NCBI RefSeq assembly: GCF_000150275.1
Contig: NW_002060947.1
Location: 2,841,740 to 2,905,739, forward strand
Length of the DNA stretch: 64,000 nt
Reading direction: 5' to 3'
Origin: Trichoplax adhaerens
Taxonomy: Eukaryota > Placozoa > Uniplacotomia > Trichoplacea > Trichoplacidae
Shown here: piece after piece, positions 13,001-23,195 of the stretch
Layout of the letters: every line of letters begins with the position of its first letter
Numbering within the stretch: the stretch's first letter is position 1
Notes under the pieces: model-generated
The model's input: the letters and a program-made list of their open reading frames with translations, nothing else
Database searches by the model: none
Told to the model about the DNA's origin: nothing
Translations under genes and position numbers: made by a program

Positions 13001-13945
13001 TGCTCAGAAACACGTTAATGGTGAGTTTCTTTTTAATTTTCTCTTTTACATTGATGTCTTGCGTACTTAATTTTGGACAGATTTGTTCAAATTAAATAAT
13101 ATTTGATCTTGGATCACAATCCAAGAATTATACTCACAATTTCCGCAGTCTTTAAAAAATCATTAGGTGAAGCTCGAAGTGGTACATTTCGCTTGTTAAC
13201 AAAATCACAACATTGGATATGGGTCCATGGTACTGCAAGATGTGTATTCAAGAAATCAACTTTAGATAGTTTGATGGTGACATATCGTGTTGTCAGGTTC
13301 GATACAAAATAATATTACAGATTATTATAGTAATTACTTAAAATAACAACACGACTCAAACAAATGGAATTAATTTTATGAAGATATCATTTTTCTATTA
13401 GCACCTTTGATTTTATCTTGATTAAATAGTAATTTAAAGTTTAAAACGTGCTTACTTCGTCAAAATCATAGCCAATGTTGTGATAATTGATTAAACTTAC
13501 ATAAACTATTTTCTTATTATATCTCAGTGATCTAGAGGGGGAAGAGAGCCTGAAAAAAAGACCTGAATCGTCAGAATATCAAATAAATGGTTGTGCAATG
13601 CTTTGTTGTGAAAAGAGCATGAGTAATAATTCAAGACAGTATGAAAACGGACGTTCAAATATTCTTTCAGGAATAAGAAATTTCGATAATTCAGATTTAA
13701 CGCAACATATTAGCAACATTGTAGCGAACACATTAATCGACAATCAGAACTGCGATAATACAATATTATTCGAACAACAATATTTCCTTGATGATTGTAA
13801 TAATGATGTTTTCATGGGTTCGTCTTCCTTCCTTGCAGGCAATTTGTTGAATAAACGTTACAGTATTCCTAGCCGACAATCATCTAGCAATCGCCTAGCG
13901 GGAGAGCATGACGGATCTCAACAAGCGAATATCAAGTTTAGCTAG
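10001..13945 (+). CDS. AHR: Aryl hydrocarbon receptor homologue (bHLH-PAS factor)
   Basis: Ligand-regulated transcription factor family that pairs with ARNT. Exons: 10001-10038, 10408-10577, 11483-11637, 11873-11962, 12073-12189, a problematic 12296-12382, 12618-12790, 12914-13020, 13167-13296 and 13528-13945. The start [12 protein letters not shown] resembles the basic AhR N-terminus. Exon 2 gives the bHLH ([17 protein letters not shown], then [20 protein letters not shown]). A serine-rich linker follows, then PAS-A ([20 protein letters not shown] and [16 protein letters not shown]) and PAS-B ([61 protein letters not shown]). The C-terminal region is short, about 130 residues and rich in N, S and Q, with no long glutamine-rich activation domain, so the protein is near 466-495 residues against about 850 in mammals. 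Intron 4 has a GC donor (CAG|gcaagt). The 12296-12382 exon is open only in a frame that does not match its neighbours. Family assignment is secure. Confidence 0.92.
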
Positions 13946-15978
13946 TCATCATCGATCAGGATCAACTCAAGCCATGAAGATAAGCCCGTAACTTACAGGG
14001 TAAAGAGTATTTACTCCGAAAGTCATACCATATGGATGATAATATTTCAACAAGATAAGGCAAACGAAAGCAAGCTACGTAAAGAATGGAGTATTTTATT
14101 ACAATAACTGTCGTAATTTTACTAAATATCAGATATTACTATATAACTTGTAATGGAGTTATACTCCATCTTGTATACGAGAACTTATTTAGAATATTTG
14201 TAAACTACTATAAGTTGTGGATAACATAGGTTACTACAGGTTGAAACAGTATATTAATTATGAGATATGCTGATAACATTGTTTCCTTTCTATACTATGT
14301 TCTGTTGTAGTCCCTGATTTCATTTGTGTAGCTGCATAATGTAGTAGAATTGTAATTGAACATAGTAAAAAATAGAGAATTAGTATTGGATTGCGGTATA
14401 AGTGTAACTTAAATCAATTATTACTTTACATTGTATAGTATACATACACACATATACATATACAGTATACTGTAGTAATATTACCTATAAAAATAGTGAA
14501 CATGGATGGTAATTTTCAATTCGTTACAGTACAATTGACGCTAACATTCTACAATTTTATAACGTATCGTATTGTGCGTTTTTATTGAGGTTTAGATGAT
14601 GGCACACGTTTTTGTAAATATAAAATAAAGGACTGATGCTCCGAGGGGGGAAGAGATTAGATAACGTGTGTTAATTCATTTGCTATTAGCGTCGGTGTCG
14701 CTCTTCTAAATAATATAATTAGTCCATGAATGGCCCATGGCCAGCTGAACTTTTTCTGAAAGTTTTTCGATCATTGCTGCAACAAAGCCTCGCATGTTTA
14801 CAAGTGCGATTTACCTTTAGACTATAATTATTTAACATTTATTATTAAATACTGGTTATTAATTATGACCTACTGTGGGTTAGGATAATTTACGTTTGGA
14901 GTATATGGTATGTCGTAAACTGTAGTTATGATGATATTCCGTTTGTTGCACACTAAATTGCTAGTGTTTGTGTAATAAAATGAAATGATTACTTTTAGAT
15001 TAGGACATAGAGGATAAGAGCTTCTATTGATGCGCTAGATAAGGTAGTGGTAGTGTATACTATACACGCATATCTTGAATACGGAAATTAATAACTAGAC
15101 AAAAGGAAGCGGAGAAATTAGAATAAAGGTAAGACTATCTAGTGGAGACCAAATGTCTTGAGTTCTATATGTCGTAATCAGTGACCAGAACATTATTGTC
15201 TCTACAGTGTGTTAAATGTATAATTACACTGACTGTACTGTACAGCAGCCACATTCCTAAGTTCTGTATTGATGGAATGTTACCACATATTGATCAATAC
15301 TCTTAGCAAGACCGTACAATAGCAATACAGTACTTATATACATCATATATCCAGCTTATGATGAGGAATAGAAGAGTCCAGAGTATGGCTATTTCGAGGG
15401 GGCTAAATCCGAATTTATCGCCAGAACTGGCTATATTCGAACGTTTTTTCGGGAATGTATAAATAAAATAAATTTTCTTGAAGATAAATCAAATTTTTAT
15501 CGACAATAGAGTTTGTATGATAGTACAGCAGTCCTCCTTTACACAGTACTGTACTCAGCTGCCTTTTACCATTCTCAACAACGATGTTTCGTTAATTACA
15601 CAGTGTACTGTACAGTACTGTACTGGAAGTACAGTATGTACTGTAGGGGTGACTTTGTAAAGGTTATACAGTACTGTACTGTCAGGGAATTCTAAGACTA
15701 ATACTAAGGTAAGTGTTAGAAGTCTCTGGTACTGTACTGTACTGTACAGTGTACAGTACTGTACTGTAATCTACGGTACAATGTCATCATGCATCATAAC
15801 TACTGTACCGTACTGTCCGTACTGTACACTGTACACTGTACAGGACAGCACTTGGACTGAAACGTACAGTACAGTACAATACAAATACGACTACTGTACA
15901 GTACTGTACACTCAGTGTAATGAATACAACATTTTTAAAAGTTCGTTAGTGAGCTGAACTGGGAGAACGCATCTTATT
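13946..15978. other. Interval between AhR and CEP43
   Basis: This probably contains the AhR 3' untranslated region and the CEP43 promoter. I see no coding exon. An AATAAA lies near 14626, well beyond the AhR stop. Single GTAC palindromes occur near 14460 and 15235, and the dense array 3 fills the last 400 bases. TAGTCCCTG near 14318 resembles one MITE end but has no partner. Confidence 0.6.
15521..15915. repeat. Palindromic GTAC array 3, upstream of CEP43
   Basis: The densest cluster in the window: repeated ACAGTACTGTACTG, CTGTACAGTGTACAG and GTACACTGTACACTGTAC blocks, stopping 64 bases before the CEP43 start codon. Overlapping short open frames here are products of the repeat. A lone copy lies upstream at 15231-15245. 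The array could be part of the promoter or 5' untranslated region, or simply an expanded repeat. Confidence 0.85.
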
Positions 15979-18900
15979 ATGGCGAACGACGAAGATACAG
16001 AGTTGCGCGACTTGGTCGCACAAATTTTAGAACGAAAAGGAGTCCTAGGGAAAATAAGGGTAAACTTGAACAATTTAAGGTTATGGAGATATACTTTAAG
16101 GATTAATACTAAGAATTCGTGCGTACTCGTATACATTGTATCTGTTATTATAGGCGCAAATGAGAGCAAATGTATTTCTAGCATTGGAGGAACATGACAG
16201 CAAGGAAGTCAGTCAAATAAATATTACCGGTTTACAATAATTTAAGGCCTCTACATTGCGATAAAATATTTATTTCAAGAAGGGAATTTTTCCCTCTCTG
16301 TTAAATCAAAGACAATGTCTACTGTATTTTGATTGTATGATAGTATAACTGTACGTGCTTCCAAGGGTCGTACGAGTACATGCTACCATACAGTATTATA
16401 CTGTACGTATATTGTGTTTTAAAGATTAGAACTAAATGTAAACTTCGTATATCGTATAATTTACAGTACATGGTATTTAACCAAGTAACGCTTTATTCAT
16501 CTAGAATCAGTCTCGAAGTGTTAACCCCAAATTGCGAAGTTTTCTATCAACAGCTGATGGTGTGTAAAATTATAGGCTACAAAGTCACTGCATACTAATT
16601 TAATTTAATTTATTTACTAAATCCGACACTATTACTGCTGTATTCATTCTACACTTTTCATACTACTGCACACCTAAATTTTTGAGTCCAGTGTGAGTTC
16701 AACCGCTTTTAATCGACTTTATAATGTTCTCATTTCATACCTTATCCAGTCGCTATACTAAGTCACACTAAAATCATTTCATCTCTTATAGGTAGACTTA
16801 CCTTCCAATTAGTTCGTGAATTATTCGATTTTTTTGAATTGGAGTATACTCAGATAGTTTTGCAACCGGAAGCCAATTTAGTAAGTCACAGCATATCAAT
16901 AAATTTTCAACAGCATAGGATTTTAAGCTGAATGGGAATCGATTTATTTTTTCTTTCAATCTGCATTGAAATTAGACCGAACAACACTTTAGTAGCCGAG
17001 AGATGATCGCTCGAGAATTAAATATTATTGACAGTGAGCCTTCCTCTGAGCCCTTGATAACGAAGGTCATCAGACGAATACCTGAATCACCTATTTCACC
17101 TAAACGAACCAGTTCTATTACTGACGTATGTATGATTATATATTAGAAGACTTCATGATTTATATCCGAATGTAGATATATGGGTGTTATTGTAACAATA
17201 TAATTGATGTGCTGATTGCAGGGTTTTACAAACAGTAAAACAATATTATACAGTAATGCACATCCAGTTAGAATTAGACACGGTAATATTAAGGCTATAG
17301 CTATAACCTTATCTGTTTAGGATCTTTCAATGGATCAAATTGCAGATGCTAGGAGAAGATTCGAACACTACGATAAGGCAATAAAAGAATTAATATTTTA
17401 TGTGTATGATTTTACCATAATTTAAATTATTTATAAATGTCGTATACTTACGCCAGAGAGGCTGCGCCCCAATTGTAGATATGATTTCGTTACATTTATA
17501 TTATAGATGTGTGATATCATCACGTACTATCAAGAAGCTGTTTGCTCTTTTTCAATACATAATAAAATACTTAGCATTTATTATCTGTTACGCTAACGAT
17601 AAAGTAATTTTCCAATGATGACAGGACGGAAGTGGATCAATTGATAAAAACGAATTGCGTTCACTATTTGTAGACCTCTTTCCTCATTTTAACAGGTTAG
17701 CAGAAAATATTAATTTGTATATTTCATGATTACCCTGCATAATCTACTTCATTTAACTTTTAAAATGTTTTTCATTACAAAATGAATTTCAGTCACATGT
17801 TGGAGAGATATGTTTCTGACGAATTCACGGCAACCGATAACGATTTTAGTAGCTGTATGTTGCTTTAAATGTATTATTGCATGCAGCTGTAGTTGGTTAA
17901 TAATATAATTATAATCTTAATACTAACCATAAAGTAATTTGGACATATTTCTCTTTCTTGAACTTTTCTTGTTGGATTAAAATTTATCCGTTTTTCTGAC
18001 TTGAATATTTACAGCTATAGAATTTAACGAATTTTTAAGTATGTACAAAAGGCTGTTTATACTATGCAAAGCTAAGGTTGGTTATATGGACTTTGACTTT
18101 GCTTTATGATTCATCTGACCCAATTCTTCATAATATTTGAAAGATATCGCAAGACGTTGCAGATATAGTTGGGCCATTATCACCAAACAAGGGTCGCTTT
18201 GGGATGTTAGAAATGGGCGTAGAGGTAGGTTTTACTGCAAGTGCTGCGTAATATCTTTACGAATGTTAAGTCATTAGAAGTGAAGCAGCTAAATATGATG
18301 TAAATTTTTTTAATGGATATCCAATCTTGCAATAAATTACTTATAAATCAAGAAACAGAAATCCCTTGATAACGCTAAAATGCCTAATGAAACGAGTCGT
18401 ATGCATGATGAAGTAGTTGCACCTGGGATTAGTAACAAAGGAGAAGCTGAATTTATTTCCAAAGATCCCCCAAGTTCAAGGTAATTCGATTTTGCATGAT
18501 ATTGGCATTGCAAATATACATGATTGATATGAGGTCATTGTAATTAAATTTACACTTTGATTTTTCATACACAGCGAAGAATCTGGCACTAAGAGAAGTA
18601 AAGTTTAAGCATATCCAATTGATCCTTCGTAATATGTTCATACGTAATGTGTTCAATACGATGATATTAAAGGTGATACCCATGAATATGAAGAGCCCGC
18701 TATTGATGGTAAGAGCAGAAATGCTGGCTCTGCGTTTACGCTGCCTGCGCTACCTACGAAAAATAATCAAGTTGGAGGTTTGTATATCTACTAGTTGTAT
18801 TAGTGTAGTAGCAATTCTTCGGAGATATATCATTAAATCCGTGATTATATGTACCTATATTCACATATCTATGTAACAGAGGTAAATGCTGATTGGTCTG

Positions 18901-19512
18901 ACTTATCTGATATAGACAGAAAAATCAACCAACTCGGATTTGGTAGGTGACGATTTATATTTATTACTTAGTTTCGAAAACTACCTTCAAGTTAATCTGA
19001 TTTCATATCCATGTAGATGTCCCGAATGACGGAGATGATTATGAAGATGATTTCGTTCCTTCCAGGTACTGAATTGTGTAGTTATAGTATCGATTGATGC
19101 TGACACGCATGTATCGACGGTATTAAAAGGTATCTTCATATTTTAGTTCGAATACAAGTAAGTCCCTTGAAGATAATAGTATCGCTGAAGAAATTGAAGA
19201 AGATATCACGGAAGGCAGTCAAGACAGTAAAGTTAGTGGTGATTGTAATCAACCTGATGTACAGATTACTGCATTGTTCGTTATTTTGATTATATATATG
19301 CGATGTCAAATTTGTCATAGCATGCCAACGATAGTGAATACCTCACAGCACATGATGCTTCGTTTGCTAGAAAGTTGAAGTAGATTAACGATGGGATGAC
19401 GTTGTAATCAATTTGACTCTTTACTTTGTAGAATATTTCAACTACGGATCAAACAGTTACTCCTACACCAGATGACCTAGATTATATGGAGAGCGCCATT
19501 TTATCTAATTAG
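15979..19512 (+). CDS. CEP43: FGFR1OP / CEP43 (FOP) homologue with an EF-hand pair
   Basis: Centriole/basal-body protein; in vertebrates FOP works with CEP350 in microtubule anchoring and ciliation. Seventeen exons: 15979-16059, 16154-16207, 16511-16559, 16792-16880, 16976-17125, 17321-17377, 17625-17695, 17793-17854, 18015-18076, 18144-18224, 18353-18480, 18575-18597, 18673-18777, 18880-18942, 19017-19065, 19147-19231 and 19432-19512. They sum to 1290 bases (429 residues) in consistent phase; human FOP is about 399. The N-terminus (DEDTELRDLVAQILERKGVL, VFLALEEHD) and the LisH/dimerisation segment (NPKLRSFLSTADGRLTFQLV) match FOP, as does the acidic end (DDYEDDFVPS, SIAEEIEEDI, DYMESAI). Residues about 142-215 form two EF-hands with complete loops D159-E170 (DKDGSGSIDKNE) and D199-E210 (DNDFSSSIEFNE), which human FOP lacks. 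The intron after FEHYDK uses a GC donor. Confidence 0.93.
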
Positions 19513-19637
19513 AAAGCATTTGAATCAGTTGTGTCTGTTATCAACTGAACTGTAAACTAGTACGAGACGTTATACATATAGCCCAAATGGTTTCGGAATT
19601 ACATCGTTTTTTGTAAATTTTGGTGTAAACTTATTGT

Positions 19638-19643
19638 AATAAA
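19638..19643 (+). terminator. Candidate CEP43 polyadenylation signal
   Basis: AATAAA about 126 bases after the CEP43 stop codon, the first canonical hexamer downstream. The word is common in AT-rich DNA, so support comes from position only. Confidence 0.4.
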
Positions 19644-21450
19644 TTTCGAGTTCACTTGAGAAGCAGTTCTTGTTATTATAATTATTGTTGAACTGCTAAG
19701 ATTATCCTTAATTTTATATGATTTATAGAATCATATTTATCAAGTAGTTTATATCCTTCGAATTGTCTGCATGGATTATTATTTTCATTTTTTAATAGAA
19801 ATTGTTTTCAATAGATAAACTGTAATACTGTAATAGAATTGTTTATCTCATTACCTCAGCTGTTAGGTTATTTTTCGATTTTCATCTGATGGACAACATT
19901 CTAATTTGTCGATAGCAGTTTTCTCTGATTGTTATTAGGTGCACATGCAAATACTCTTATACTAGTAGTTCGCCTTCTTTGGGTGATATTTATTATTCAT
20001 ACCTAACAAACCGTGTATCAGAAATGCATTTTTTGATGAACAAATATGGTATCCATCATATAAGTTCTTGGGTATATTGAAAACAATTAGCGACTGTTCG
20101 GCATTACTAATACCTAATGTTGAAGCTGGAAATTAGTGATTGAGGAAACCATACGTATAATTATTGTAAATGTTTGTATTTGTTATCGATAATAAAGCAT
20201 TTGCTAGTAGAATCAACAGTTTCTAGAAATAAAGCTTTTACACATTTATGGACCTAACTACCGAAACCCGGCTTCTGATACGTACTTTAAATGATTAGAA
20301 ACAATTAGTTTTACCAGTTCTACGGGTATTAAGGACTACTTTATTTTAGATTTTAGGTTGTGTAGTCTCTGATAGAGTGTTCAAATCATGGAGTATAATT
20401 TCTTTCCATAATTATAATGGCACACGTTAGATTGTACGTTTTATTTCATGCATAAGTAACGAAAAATAGTTACCCCATATCCGGATTTTAATATAATACT
20501 AGCATGAATCTGCTACAATGACGAAGATATTACACACCGTTGATGGCATTGTATAATACTAGTTGATAGAACACAGTATACGCATTCTCTGGCTATTGGG
20601 GTCAATAATAAGGAAGAAATTATAGATAGATTCTTGCTTAAAGATCATAATTACCTGATTCTTTCAACCGAGTTTAGAATGAAAGGCATCAATTTCTATC
20701 CTCAATTTAGTTATTTTTTCATAAGCAAAAAACATTCAGTACTACATGCTATCTTGTGACCGAGAATTGGTTGCATTTTAATAGTGAAATCTGCAATAGA
20801 GTTATAATACTGTATACCATTACGAAATGGATTTTATGACCATATTATAACAATCGTACTTCAATAACGTCACTTAATAGTTTATATCGTATCGGCAGCA
20901 ATATTACTGTAGTAAAACTAATTAGGGTTTTAATTATTGTAATAATAACACCTTAATAGTTGAAGTAATAATAAAATTAATAATAATACATCATGATAAC
21001 TGTAAGACAGAAAATGAAATATCGGTGATAATATTACCCTAATGCATATTGAATATAACATTGCAAACATGTGTTAACTTTATTCTTAAAGGTCAAAAAT
21101 ACTCCAACATACGAGTAAGTAGACGTCAACAGAAGCAACAGTGCAAAAAAAATTGCGCTCAATCTGACATCATATCTATTAGATTAAACTATTTTAGTAA
21201 TAGATAATACAAGCCCTCTCTGATTTCATGCGCGTCGGTTTGTACTGTATAAATATTTAATAATATTAAATTATCATGAAATATAGAAATCAAATACGTA
21301 AACGAGAATAAGAATAGTGATAGTTAAAGGAGCATCATGAAAATCTCATAACTAACAGGTTATAGGCTAAACGCTGGTATTACCCTGATGAATTGCATGT
21401 GGCTGATGTTAGAGTAATACCAGATGACGTAAACCATACCCGAAGTGAAT

Positions 21451-21456
21451 TTTATT
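21451..21456 (-). terminator. Candidate EHD-A polyadenylation signal
   Basis: TTTATT on the plus strand, which is AATAAA on the minus strand, about 93 bases past the EHD-A stop codon. Canonical word, supported by position only. Confidence 0.4.
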
Positions 21457-21548
21457 GTGAAAAATTTTCAAAAGGTATGTGAATAAAACTGAATTAAGGG
21501 TATCGTACCTATCGATAATTTAGCACTTTCAAAAGTGATTCAAGTGAA

Positions 21549-23195
21549 TTAGTTGCTATCAGAATTAGCAATGCCGTTACTAGCTTCTTGATTTGGTTTG
21601 GGATCTTTGCGATGTTGTGGCGGAATCATATGTATTGGCAGTTTATCGGGTAAATCATGCCCATCTAATTTTACTTGTATTAAATGCATGACTAACGTGA
21701 ATTCGTCAACATCAAGTTGATCATCACGATCGATATCCGCCAAGGCCCAGATACGGCCTAACACATTGTTAGGCAATTTAGATTTCAACATTTCACCCTT
21801 AGCAGCCACAGAACTGATTTGACCGTTAACAGGCTGCAGTGATTCAAATATTGGTTCGTACTTAAGTTTATCATGTATTAAAGACCAACGTGCTGAGCGA
21901 TCTTGGTTACCACCTGCCAATGAAGATCTAAAGGGACCGTATGCTAAGCCAGAGAAAGCACCACCGCGCACAGTTCTTTCAAATTCGGGTGCTTCATCGC
22001 CTGGCATAATTTCCATTAATTTAGGTATTTCATTCCGTAGCATATTGTTAATGTTTTCGATAGCTTTAACCTTCATAGCTGGTATTTTAGACCAATCAAA
22101 AACTCGTAATTTTTCCTTATACTCGTTAATATCAGGAAAATCACCTGGCGGAATATTATACTCCTGTTGAACAATTTTATAGACTTCAGGCAACATATTT
22201 AATAAGGCTTCTTTCTTAAGGTGGCGGCCAAAAACTGTAGGTATCTTTTTTTTTAACTCGCATAAAATGAAAGCATGTATCTTCGCCAGTCGGGCCCGTT
22301 TAATCAAGTCATTTAGCTTGCGTAAAGCAGTATTACGCGGTAGGCTTTGAATGTCCTCAAATAGATCTAATTGTTCAGCTTCGAACAATTTGCGATTAGC
22401 TTCATGTTGTAGTGGTTGATCCCAAAAGCTGCCGATATAGACTCGTGCTACTTCAGGTGTATTAATGACTTTACCTAGAGACCACATTAGAGCGCCATAA
22501 ACTCGCATTAGTTGCTGATAATCGACCATATCGGATTTATTTAACACGATACGGATTTTGTGATCGTTTTTACCCAGCGCTTTAATACAACGATGAAATT
22601 CGTCTGAAATATCTAGTTTGTGAGCATCGAAAAGCAAGATAATGCGATCTACACGTTCAGCAAACCAACCAAGAACTGCAGCAAAATCATAGCCACGAGC
22701 ATTGCGTTGCTTTTCACCAGATAATATACCAGGTGTATCGATAATACTTAGGCTGGAGATAACTGGATTATCCATTTCAGCACTGACAAATCGGCTGAGA
22801 AATGATGTTCCGTAGCGACCTAATCCACGAAATTGTTTGCGTGGATCAGCCACTAAAGCGTTACCAGGCACAATACGATCACCATCACCACTCATGACAG
22901 CAACAAAACTATCAGTAGTAGGTTCCGGCCCAATTCTCATTCCTGGATAGTCTCTTTCAAGTAAATATCTGATGAAGGTAGTTTTACCAGTTGAGTATTG
23001 TCCGACTAATAATACCATTGGTTTAGCTTCAAAATCGCACGGATCAATTGGAGGTGAAAAGAACTCAGAATAGAAGTAGTAATCTTCAAGCGGGCGTATA
23101 TTTTCTTTATATAACCCTTGTAGCCCTTCGACAACGCTGTTATATTTCTTTCCGACGTCTTTACGCCTTGATGAGCTATTGATGAAACTGAACAT
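21549..23195 (-). CDS. EHD-family membrane-remodelling ATPase, EHD1-like (EHD-A)
   Basis: Single-exon gene, 548 residues, close to the roughly 535-residue size of vertebrate EHD1-4. EHDs are dynamin-related ATPases that assemble on tubular endosomal membranes and drive recycling. The start MFSFINSSSRRK resembles EHD1. The P-loop GQYSTGKTT is at about 65-73, switch region GPEPTTDSF follows, then DTPG (153-156) and NKSD (219-222). The helical membrane-contact segment keeps the basic run CELKKKIP. A C-terminal EH domain (about 443-540) has a complete calcium loop, DIDRDDQLDVDEF, at 487-499, and would bind NPF motifs. The linker holds YGPF where EHD1 has NGPF. No intron interrupts the coding region, although EHD1 genes in vertebrates are split. 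A second EHD gene lies 4.4 kb away on the same strand. Assignment is very secure; the one-to-one orthologue is not determined. Confidence 0.97.
   Translation of the reverse strand: MFSFINSSSRRKDVGKKYNSVVEGLQGLYKENIRPLEDYYFYSEFFSPPIDPCDFEAKPMVLLVGQYSTGKTTFIRYLLERDYPGMRIGPEPTTDSFVAVMSGDGDRIVPGNALVADPRKQFRGLGRYGTSFLSRFVSAEMDNPVISSLSIIDTPGILSGEKQRNARGYDFAAVLGWFAERVDRIILLFDAHKLDISDEFHRCIKALGKNDHKIRIVLNKSDMVDYQQLMRVYGALMWSLGKVINTPEVARVYIGSFWDQPLQHEANRKLFEAEQLDLFEDIQSLPRNTALRKLNDLIKRARLAKIHAFILCELKKKIPTVFGRHLKKEALLNMLPEVYKIVQQEYNIPPGDFPDINEYKEKLRVFDWSKIPAMKVKAIENINNMLRNEIPKLMEIMPGDEAPEFERTVRGGAFSGLAYGPFRSSLAGGNQDRSARWSLIHDKLKYEPIFESLQPVNGQISSVAAKGEMLKSKLPNNVLGRIWALADIDRDDQLDVDEFTLVMHLIQVKLDGHDLPDKLPIHMIPPQHRKDPKPNQEASNGIANSDSN

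Larger units (their letters stand above)
19513..21548. other. Convergent interval between CEP43 and EHD-A
   Basis: The 3' ends of two genes face each other here. I see no exon, RNA gene or repeat; the sequence is plain AT-rich DNA. Candidate polyadenylation signals for the flanking genes lie at 19638-19643 (+) and 21451-21456 (-). Confidence 0.6.

Noticed and set aside
15478-15695. Two overlapping plus-strand open frames rich in Tyr, Cys, Thr and Val
   Set aside because: They lie inside GTAC array 3; the codons come from the palindromic repeat, which reads open in several frames.
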